Below are positions 38,980 through 44,759 of a DNA stretch of 44,759 bases, in pieces. The stretch comes from JBKPIY01 sp046730475 (GTDB lineage Bacteria; Actinomycetota; Thermoleophilia; Solirubrobacterales; 70-9), in assembly GCA_046730475.1 (NCBI GenBank), contig JBKPIY010000061.1:1-44759 (forward strand). The letters run 5' to 3'. The notes below the pieces were generated by a model. It was not told the origin of the DNA, made no database searches, and saw only the letters and a list, made by a program, of their open reading frames with translations. The translations under genes were made by a program, and so were the position numbers. Positions within the stretch are counted from its first letter, which is position 1, and each line of letters begins with the position of its first letter.

Positions 38980-40067
38980 GACGCCAGTTTCGCAGGCGTG
39001 CTCGTCCCGCGGGCAACCTCGAGGCGCTCGCGGGCTCGCTCGTAGGCCGCGTCCAGCGGGGTCGTCCCGCGAGCGGCCGCGGCCTCGAGGATCGAGGCGA
39101 GGGCGTCGCCGATGCCGTCCACGAGATCCTCGATCCGGGGCCGGTCGAGCCCGTGGAGCTCGCTGTACACGTTGATCAGCCCGCCGGCGTTGGCGATGAA
39201 GTCGGGCGCGTAGAGGATTCCCCGCTCGGCGAGCTTCCCGGCGAGGGCCTCGTCGGCGAGGACGTTGTTGGCCGAACCGCAGACGATCGTGCAGCGAAGG
39301 CGTTTGACGTTCCCGGCGTGGATCGCGCCGCCGAGGGCGCACGGGGCGAGCAGATCGCACTCGACCTCCAGCTCCGCGGCCGGCTCCACCCAGGCGGCGC
39401 CGAGCTCCGCCGCGAGCGCCCGCTTGCGAGGGTCGACGTCGGAGACGATCAGCTCGGCCCCGGCCGCGTCCAGCAGCGCCGCCAGCTTCGCCCCCACGTG
39501 CCCGAGGCCGGCGATCGCGACCCGGAGCCCCTCGAGGTCGGGCGACCCGAAGGCGGCGGTGGCGCAGGCGCGCATCGCCGTCTCGACACCGAGGGCGGTG
39601 ACCGGGCTCGGGTCACCTGAGCCGCCGTGCTCGGGGGGCAGCCCGACGACGTGCTCGGTCCGCTCCCCGATCACGACCAGGTCCTCGGGCGAGATCCCGA
39701 CGTCCTCGGCGGTCACGTAGCGGCCGTCGAGCGACTCGACCAGGTCGCCGAAGTCGAGAAGGGCGTCCCGCCGCCGTCGTCCCTCCGGTGGGCCATCGGC
39801 GGGAGCGATGATCACGCCCTTGCCGCCGCCCAGGTCGAGGCCCGCCGCCGCCGCCTTGAAGGTCATTCCCCGCGCCAGCCTGAGGGCGTCGCGGGCGCCG
39901 TCGAGCTCGGTCCCGTACCGCCACAGCCGCAGGCCGCCAAGGGCCGGGCCGAGGGCGGTCGAGTGGACGGCGACGGCCATCTTCAATCCGCTCCGCCGGC
40001 CCCGCCTGACCACCAGCTCCTCGTGCTCGAACTCCACCGGCGGGACCGCCTCCGCGACCGGATTCAT
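38976..40067 (-). CDS. Leucine/valine dehydrogenase-like amino acid dehydrogenase
   Basis: A 363-residue Glu/Leu/Phe/Val dehydrogenase family enzyme. MAVAVHSTALGPALGGLRLW (about 30-49) is the leucine-dehydrogenase version of the substrate region, distinct from the glutamate dehydrogenase at 24142. Catalytic lysines fall in GMTFKAAAAGLDLGGGKGVI (Lys71, Lys83), with VTAEDVGISPEDL, the dinucleotide motif AIAGLGHVGAKLAAL, and NAGGLINVYSEL near the end. It overlaps both neighbours by 4 bases. Position within an oxoacid dehydrogenase-lipoate operon implies it deaminates branched-chain amino acids to the oxoacids used by the complex, as bcd does beside bkd in Bacillus. Confidence 0.92.
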   Translation of the reverse strand: MNPVAEAVPPVEFEHEELVVRRGRRSGLKMAVAVHSTALGPALGGLRLWRYGTELDGARDALRLARGMTFKAAAAGLDLGGGKGVIIAPADGPPEGRRRRDALLDFGDLVESLDGRYVTAEDVGISPEDLVVIGERTEHVVGLPPEHGGSGDPSPVTALGVETAMRACATAAFGSPDLEGLRVAIAGLGHVGAKLAALLDAAGAELIVSDVDPRKRALAAELGAAWVEPAAELEVECDLLAPCALGGAIHAGNVKRLRCTIVCGSANNVLADEALAGKLAERGILYAPDFIANAGGLINVYSELHGLDRPRIEDLVDGIGDALASILEAAAARGTTPLDAAYERARERLEVARGTSTPAKLAS

Positions 40068-41437
40068 CTCTCGCCCTCCTCGCCTTCGAGTCGCTCCTTG
40101 ACCTCGGCGAGGAACCGCGCCGCCTCCGCCCCGTCGAGGGCCCGGTGGTCCCACGACATGCACAGGTTCGTGACCGGGCGGATCGCGATCGCGTCGCCGC
40201 CGATCCCATCCTCGATCGCCACCGGCCGCTTGACGACCGCCTCGAGGTCGAGGATCGCCACCTGCGGCTGGTTGATGATCGGGGTCGCCAGGATCGCGCC
40301 GAATTGCCCCGGATTGGTGATCGTGAAGGTCCCGCCGTGCACGTCGTCGGGCTCCAGGGAACCCGCGCGAGCGCGGGTCGCCAGGTCGCCGATCGCGGCC
40401 GCCAGCCCCTCGAGGCTGAGCCGCTGCGCCTTGGGGATCACCGGGACGATCAGCCCGGCGTCGAGGGCGACGGCGATCCCGAGGTTGACGTCGTCGTGGT
40501 AGACGACCTCCTCGCCCTCGATCGAGGCGTTCAGGATCGGGTGCCGCTCCAAAGCCTCGACCGTTGCCTGGGCGACGAAGGCGAGGTAGGTGAGCGACAC
40601 CCCGCGGGCCTCCATCTGATCGCGGAGGGCGCGGCGGCGGGCCGCCACCCTCGAGAAGTCGACCTCGACGATCGTGGTGCAATGCGCCGACGTTCTCCGG
40701 CTCGCCAGCATGTGCTCGGCGATCTTGCGCCGGATCGGCGACATCGGCTCACGCCGCCCCGCCGCGGCGCCGGCGCCGCTCGGCGCGGGCGTCCGGGGCT
40801 GGGCCTCGCCCTCGGCTTCCGGCCCGGGCTCGGGCTCGTACGGCGACTCGATGTGGAGTGGTGCCCGGCGGCCCGGCTCGGCGCCCTCGCTCTCGCCGTT
40901 CGCGGCGACGTAGGCGAGCACGTCTCGCTTTCGCACCCGCCCGCCGATCCCCGTCCCCTCTATCCGCGAGAGGTCGAGCCCATGCTTCTCGGCGATCCGC
41001 CGCACCACCGGCGAGTAGAAGGCGCTGCGGTCGGTCTCGTCGTCCGCTTTCTGCGAGGCCGGTCGGGCCTCCTCGGATCGGGCCTGCTCGGGTTGGGCCT
41101 GCTCAGGTTGGGCCTTCTCGGCGTGTGAGCTCCCGGGGCGCTCCTCCTCAGGATGGGCCTGGCCGGGCTTGGCGGCGGTGTCGATCTCGGCCAGGGAGGT
41201 CCCGACCGGCACGGTCTGGTCGGGCTCGACGATGATCCGCGCGAGGCGCCCGCTGGCGGGCGCCGGGATCTCGACATCGATCTTGTCGGTGGAGACGATT
41301 GCGATCGTCTCGTCGGCCTCGACCCAGTCGCCGGGGCGCTTCAGCCACTCGACGATCGTCCCCTCGGCCACCGACACCCCCATCTGGGGCATCGAGACCT
41401 CGACGACCGTACCGGGGTCAGTAGGCGAGGAGCTCAC
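40064..41437 (-). CDS. 2-oxoacid dehydrogenase E2 component (dihydrolipoyl acyltransferase)
   Basis: A 457-residue E2 core protein. It has an N-terminal lipoyl domain (about 12-87) with the modified Lys52 in VSTDKIDVEIP, a Glu/Gln/Pro-rich linker (about 90-130) with PEQA-type short repeats, a subunit-binding domain (about 140-177: FYSPVVRRIAEKHGLDLSRI), a second linker, and the catalytic domain ending SWDHRALDGAEAARFL with the HxxxDG motif (His431, Asp435). The acyl substrate is inferred as branched-chain because of the adjacent leucine-dehydrogenase-like gene. The GTG start at 41437 overlaps E1 beta by 20 bases. Confidence 0.94.
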   Translation of the reverse strand: MSSSPTDPGTVVEVSMPQMGVSVAEGTIVEWLKRPGDWVEADETIAIVSTDKIDVEIPAPASGRLARIIVEPDQTVPVGTSLAEIDTAAKPGQAHPEEERPGSSHAEKAQPEQAQPEQARSEEARPASQKADDETDRSAFYSPVVRRIAEKHGLDLSRIEGTGIGGRVRKRDVLAYVAANGESEGAEPGRRAPLHIESPYEPEPGPEAEGEAQPRTPAPSGAGAAAGRREPMSPIRRKIAEHMLASRRTSAHCTTIVEVDFSRVAARRRALRDQMEARGVSLTYLAFVAQATVEALERHPILNASIEGEEVVYHDDVNLGIAVALDAGLIVPVIPKAQRLSLEGLAAAIGDLATRARAGSLEPDDVHGGTFTITNPGQFGAILATPIINQPQVAILDLEAVVKRPVAIEDGIGGDAIAIRPVTNLCMSWDHRALDGAEAARFLAEVKERLEGEEGER

Positions 41438-42437
41438 GGCACGCCTCCTTCATGTCCTCGAGCTGTGGGAGCACCCGCTGCTCGAGCGGCGGGCTGAACG
41501 GGATCGGGACGTCGGCGGCGGTCAGGCGCCTGACCGAGCCGTCGAGGTCCTCGAACGCCTGCTCCGTGATGAGGGCAGCGACCTCGGCGCCGACCCCGCA
41601 GGAGCGGGTCGCCTCGTGAGCGATCAGCACCTTGCCGGTCTTGCGAGCGCTGGCGAGGATCGCGTCGGTGTCGAGCGGGCAGAGGGTGCGCAGATCGATG
41701 ACCTCGATGTCCTCTCCGAGCTCGTCGGCAGCCGCGAGCGCCAGGTGGACCGCCGATCCGTAGGCGATCACCGTGATCTCGGCGCCCTCGCGGGCGGTTG
41801 CCGCCTCCCCGATTGGGACCGCGTAGTCGCCCTCGGGAACCTCGCCCCGCACGTGGCGGTAGAGGCCCTTGTGCTCGAGGTAGCAGACGGGGTTCGGGTC
41901 CCGAATCGCGCTCACCAACAGCCCCTTGGCGTCCGCCGCCGTCGCCGGAGCGACCACCTTCAACCCCGGGGCCTGCAGGAACCAGGCCTCAGGATTCTGG
42001 GAGTGAAACGGCCCTCCGGAGAAGCCTCCCCCGGAGGGCAGCCGGACGACGATCGGGACCGATACGCCCTGTCGGTAGTGGAGCTTGGCGGCGACGTTGA
42101 CGAGCTGGTCGAAGCCGCAGGCGATGAAATCGGCGAACTGCATCTCGCACACCGGTCGCATCCCCTCGATCGCGGCGCCGGTTGCCGCCCCCAGGATCAT
42201 GTTCTCGGCGAGCGGCGTGTCCAGCACCCGATCGACGCCGAACTCCTCGACGAAGCCGTCGGTGATCTTGAAGGCACCCCCGAAGGCGCCGATGTCCTCG
42301 CCCAGGCAGAACACGCTCTGGTCGCGACGCATCTCCTCGCGGAGGGCGTCGGAGATTGCCTCCAGGTAGGTGAGCTCGCGAGATGCGCCGTTGGCGGGGG
42401 CCGCGGCCGAGCGCTCCCTCACCGCCGGGGCGCTCAC
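41418..42437 (-). CDS. 2-oxoacid dehydrogenase E1 beta subunit
   Basis: A 339-residue transketolase-type subunit pairing with the alpha subunit to form the thiamine-diphosphate decarboxylase. Typical stretches are ELTYLEAISDALREEMRRDQ, VFCLGEDIGAFGGAFKITDG, RVLDTPLAENMILGAATGAA, MQFADFIACGFDQLVN and VIDLRTLCPLDTDAILASAR. I chose the GTG at 42437, which makes a GTGA overlap with E1 alpha; a longer open frame to 42497 lies within the alpha gene. The alpha2-beta2 arrangement is that of branched-chain and Gram-positive pyruvate complexes, not of single-chain E1. Confidence 0.95.
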   Translation of the reverse strand: MSAPAVRERSAAAPANGASRELTYLEAISDALREEMRRDQSVFCLGEDIGAFGGAFKITDGFVEEFGVDRVLDTPLAENMILGAATGAAIEGMRPVCEMQFADFIACGFDQLVNVAAKLHYRQGVSVPIVVRLPSGGGFSGGPFHSQNPEAWFLQAPGLKVVAPATAADAKGLLVSAIRDPNPVCYLEHKGLYRHVRGEVPEGDYAVPIGEAATAREGAEITVIAYGSAVHLALAAADELGEDIEVIDLRTLCPLDTDAILASARKTGKVLIAHEATRSCGVGAEVAALITEQAFEDLDGSVRRLTAADVPIPFSPPLEQRVLPQLEDMKEACRELLAY

Positions 42438-43549
42438 GCCGCCCTCGCTTCCGCCAGGGCGGGTCCGCGGGCACCTTCCCGAGACCATCGCGACCACGGT
42501 GCCCGGCCGTCACCAAGGGGCTGGAAGCGCTCGGCGAAGACGCCCTCGCCGGCGAGCTCGGGGTCGGGCATCGGTAAGGCGAGCGCGCGCTCGGCCGCCT
42601 CAGCGACCTCCTGGGCCACCCGATCGCGGATCGAATCGAGCTCGTCGTCGGTGAATCCGTGTTCGGCGCTGAGCCGCTCCCGGTAGCGCTCAATCGGGTC
42701 GCGGCGAGCCCAGCGCTCGAGCATCCCGTCGGGGACGTAGCGCATGTCGTCGTGGGCCCCGTGCCCGTGCATCCGCATCGTTCGGCACTCGATCAAGGTG
42801 GGGCCGTCTCCCCGGCGGGCGCGATCGGCGGCGACCCGGGTGGCCTCGAACACCGCCTCGACATCGTTGCCGTCCACGGGGACGCCGGGAAAGCCGTAGC
42901 CCTCGGCCCGCCTCACAGGGTCGACTGCGAACTCCAGCTCGTTCGGGGTCGAGTAGGCGAACTGGTTGTTCTCGAGCACCAGGACCACCGGCAGGCGGTG
43001 GATGCCGGCGAAGTTCATCGCCTCGTGCCACTGTCCGTTGGCGGTCGATCCCTCGCCGAAGAAGGTGAGCGCGATCCGGGGCTCGCGCCGCATCTTGAAG
43101 GCGAGCGCCATTCCCACCGCCACCTGGGCCATGTCGGGGAGCATCGACACCATCCCGACGGAGCCGAGCGCCCGGTCGCCGAAGTGCATGTTCCCGTCCT
43201 TGCCGCCGGTGACGCCGCCGGCGCGGCCCATGTAGTTGGCGAGGTAGCGGTCCGGAGTCACCCCGCGAACGAAATGAGCCCCGAGGTCGCGGTGCAGGAT
43301 GCAGGTGCGGTCTCGGGGCCCGAGGACGAAGGCGGCGCCGACGCAGACGGCTTCCTGGCCTCGCCCGTCGTAGAAGGATCCAGGAACCTTCCCCTGTTTG
43401 TAGAGGGTGAGGCCCCGCTCCTCGGAGAGCCGCATCAACAGCATGTATCGGAGCAGGAGCGCGCGATCGTCGCGCGTCAGGTGCTCGCCCGAGCCGGGTT
43501 CGACCGGAACCGAGCGATCGCGAGCAACGCCCGCGGTCTCGAGCTTCAT
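42434..43549 (-). CDS. 2-oxoacid dehydrogenase E1 alpha subunit
   Basis: A 371-residue subunit carrying the thiamine diphosphate site. The TPP motif is FFGEGSTANGQWHEAMNFAG (Gly-Glu-Gly about 165-167) through VLVLENNQFAYS (Asn-Asn about 194-195). RMSEERG-like LLMRLSEERGLTLYKQGKVP, GRGQEAVCVGAAFVLGPRD and GGKDGNMHFGDRALGSVG are family-typical, as is HDDMRYVPDGMLERW, comparable to the phosphorylation-loop region of BCKDH E1 alpha. The start is ATG 43549, with AAAGGCGG about 10 bases upstream. It is the first gene of the operon; a promoter is seen at 43691-43720. Confidence 0.95.
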   Translation of the reverse strand: MKLETAGVARDRSVPVEPGSGEHLTRDDRALLLRYMLLMRLSEERGLTLYKQGKVPGSFYDGRGQEAVCVGAAFVLGPRDRTCILHRDLGAHFVRGVTPDRYLANYMGRAGGVTGGKDGNMHFGDRALGSVGMVSMLPDMAQVAVGMALAFKMRREPRIALTFFGEGSTANGQWHEAMNFAGIHRLPVVLVLENNQFAYSTPNELEFAVDPVRRAEGYGFPGVPVDGNDVEAVFEATRVAADRARRGDGPTLIECRTMRMHGHGAHDDMRYVPDGMLERWARRDPIERYRERLSAEHGFTDDELDSIRDRVAQEVAEAAERALALPMPDPELAGEGVFAERFQPLGDGRAPWSRWSREGARGPALAEARAA

Positions 43550-43690
43550 TCGTGGTCCGCCTTTCTTCGGGTCAGGCTTCCGGGATCGCCGTCGACCGGA
43601 CCTGTCTCCGCGGCGCCGGGATCACCGGACACCGCGCCTACGGACGCGGGAGGGGAGGGATTCGCCTCCCACTCCCTATGTGACGGATGA

Positions 43691-43720
43691 ATCATACCCC
43701 CGACCCCTATGAGGAAACAA
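43691..43720 (-). promoter_or_regulatory. Promoter for the oxoacid dehydrogenase-lipoate operon
   Basis: On the minus strand TTGTTT (43720-43715) and TATGAT (43696-43691) are separated by 18 bases, close to the housekeeping sigma consensus TTGACA-17-TATAAT, and unusually AT-rich for this genome. Initiation would be near 43684, leaving a leader of about 135 bases before E1 alpha at 43549. Confidence 0.5.
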
Positions 43721-43775
43721 GGGGCCGGGGGCGATCGTGGGCTCAGGCCTCGACCGGCTCACGGTCGGACCGCTC

Positions 43776-43797
43776 GGCGGGGGGCGCAGCCCCCGCC
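43776..43797 (-). terminator. Strong GC hairpin downstream of the partial E2 gene
   Basis: GGCGGGGG and CCCCCGCC form a perfect 8-bp stem with a 6-base loop, about 150 bases after the E2 stop and upstream of the next operon's promoter. No T-run follows. It plausibly separates the two transcription units. Confidence 0.4.
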
Positions 43798-43944
43798 GCC
43801 ACCGGCACGGCGTCGGCGACCACCGGGCGTGCTTCGGCGCCGATCCGGGGCAGCCATGGTGCCAAGGGCAAGCCCGAGGACAAAGAGATGCGCGGCGCCA
43901 GGGGCGTCATCCAGGTGGGCGTGGTCTTGGAGTCAGCGATCTAG

Positions 43945-44759
43945 CTAGAGCGCCAGCCCGATCGGATCGGTGAGGAGCTCGCGGGCCCGGGCCAGGAACT
44001 GGGCGCCGTCCGCCCCGTAGAGGATCCGGTGATCGCAGGCGAGGGTGACGCCCATCATCTGGCGGGACTCGATCTCGCCCGAGCCCGACACCACCGCCCT
44101 CGGCTTCAGCTCCCCGACCGCGAGGATCGCGGCCTGAGGCGGGTTGATCACCGCGGCGAAGTTCGACACCCCGTACATCCCGAGGTTGGAGACCGTGAAG
44201 GTCCCCCCCGAGAGCTCGGGCGGGGTGATCTCGCCGGAGCGAACCCGGGCGGCGAGCGCCCGGGTCTCGGCGGCGATCGCCCGCAGCCCCTTGCGGTCGG
44301 CATCGAAGACGGTCGGGACGACCAGGGCGTCCTGGGCGGCGACCGCAACCCCCACGTTCACCCGCGAGTGGAGCTCGACCCGGCCGTCGCGATAGGCGCC
44401 GTTGGCGCGGGGGAACTCCCGCAGGGCGAGGGCGCACGCCTTCACGATCATGTCGTTGAAGGTCGGCACGGACTCCCCCTCCCGCGCCATCTCCTTCAAC
44501 CGCGCCCGGCCCGCCACCGCCGCGGTCATGTCGATCTCGGCCTGAAGGTAGAAATGGGGCGCGGTCGCCTTCGACTCCGCCATCCGCCGCGCCACCGTCT
44601 GCTGGAGCCGGGTGAGCTCGACCACCTGGGTCTCCCCCTTGGCCGTCTCCGGCCGCTCCCGGGCTCCCTGGGTCGGCCCCGCCGCCGCCGGCGCCGCCGC
44701 CGGCGCCGTCGGGGCTTGGGGAGCGACCGCGGGCACCTGGGGGGCGGCGGGCGTCGGCC
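43945..44759 (-). CDS. Second dihydrolipoyl acyltransferase (E2), C-terminal part
   Basis: The frame is open to the right edge, so the N-terminal lipoyl and subunit-binding domains lie outside. Visible are an Ala/Pro linker and the whole catalytic domain: LTRLQQTVARRMAESKATAP, FNDMIVKACALALREFPRAN, NVGVAVAAQDALVVPTVFDA, GGTFTVSNLGMYGVSNFAAV, and the end LACDHRILYGADGAQFLARA. The active-site motif HxxxDG reads HRILYG: the His is kept but Tyr replaces the Asp. The downstream operon has its own E2, so this belongs to a different complex, perhaps pyruvate dehydrogenase. Which one cannot be told from this window. Confidence 0.88.
   Translation of the reverse strand, partial: PTPAAPQVPAVAPQAPTAPAAAPAAAGPTQGARERPETAKGETQVVELTRLQQTVARRMAESKATAPHFYLQAEIDMTAAVAGRARLKEMAREGESVPTFNDMIVKACALALREFPRANGAYRDGRVELHSRVNVGVAVAAQDALVVPTVFDADRKGLRAIAAETRALAARVRSGEITPPELSGGTFTVSNLGMYGVSNFAAVINPPQAAILAVGELKPRAVVSGSGEIESRQMMGVTLACDHRILYGADGAQFLARARELLTDPIGLAL

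Larger units (their letters stand above)
43550..43944. other. 395-base regulatory gap upstream of the oxoacid dehydrogenase operon
   Basis: No credible gene is seen here. Three overlapping plus-strand frames of 78-85 codons have low-complexity Arg/Gly/Ser content and no ribosome-binding site. The gap holds the putative operon promoter (43691-43720), a perfect 6-bp stem GGGAGG/CCTCCC (43653-43658 with 43665-43670) near the predicted 5' end of the leader, and a strong hairpin at 43776-43797 that may end the upstream E2 transcript. The leader would be about 135 bases. Confidence 0.6.

Noticed and set aside
41044..41170. Tandem repeats in the E2 gene (PEQA-like units)
   Set aside because: Short, imperfect repeats that are normal for flexible E2 linkers; not a mobile or regulatory repeat.
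41169..42686. A 505-codon plus-strand open frame over the E1/E2 genes
   Set aside because: Antisense to conserved thiamine-enzyme subunits; no domain is recognisable.
43687..43944. Possible 85-residue plus-strand protein in the gap before the E2 gene
   Set aside because: No ribosome-binding site, low-complexity content, two competing overlapping frames, and it covers the putative promoter and hairpin.

Overview
The window is about 44.8 kb of very GC-rich DNA with many GTG and TTG starts, dense 4-bp gene overlaps and several apparently leaderless genes. Gene content and style fit an actinobacterium, most likely class Thermoleophilia (Solirubrobacterales/Gaiellales-like). That placement is inferred from style and from remembered lineage-typical proteins, not from a phylogenetic marker.

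Region 1 (1-5.4 kb, minus strand) is a galactose module: a 54-aa protein, galT and galK, followed by a sugar ABC transporter (lipoprotein binding protein, permease, and an ATPase that runs off the window). Its product order implies uptake plus the Leloir pathway. Region 2 (4.6-17 kb) is accessory: a divergent AraC/VOC pair, a secreted GH5 glycosidase, a cupin-amidase-GNAT string, an MmyB-like XRE regulator facing a SnoaL-like gene across a perfect 16-bp palindrome, an MFS transporter, a CoA-binding protein, an ABC-2 exporter, a RibD_C/DHFR-like reductase and a DUF1579-like protein.

Region 3 (17.16-21.40 kb) looks like a small island. A truncated 3' copy of tRNA-Ala lies 4.2 kb from an intact tRNA-Ala(CGC) in the same orientation, 43 of 44 bp identical. 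Between them lie a SnoaL-like gene, a tautomerase-like gene, a small membrane protein translationally coupled to a molybdopterin oxidoreductase-DUF2867 fusion, and a divergent TetR regulator with a perfect 10-4-10 operator. No integrase is present.

Region 4 (21.4-30 kb) has a diguanylate cyclase, a very acidic disordered protein, glutamate dehydrogenase, tRNA-Ala(TGC) with a decapitated reductase gene at its 3' end, a TIR-like two-domain protein, a universal stress protein, a LysR regulator and the ammonium transporter Amt. Region 5 (30-37 kb) holds cell-envelope genes: a double beta-propeller protein, D,D-carboxypeptidase, rhomboid protease, a DUF4395-thioredoxin fusion and a secreted peptidoglycan-binding protein, then an orphan GroES-like protein.

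Region 6 (37.3-44.76 kb, minus strand) is a tightly overlapping operon: E1 alpha, E1 beta, E2, a leucine-dehydrogenase-like enzyme, lipB and lipA. Amino-acid deamination, oxoacid oxidation and lipoate supply are therefore made together, which points to branched-chain amino acid catabolism. A recognisable promoter precedes it. A second E2, cut by the window edge, lies upstream and has Tyr in place of the Asp of the HxxxDG motif.

The observations most worth following up are the tRNA-bounded island with its Mo-enzyme/DUF2867 fusion, the TIR-like protein, the gene remnant at the second tRNA-Ala, and the unusual E2.
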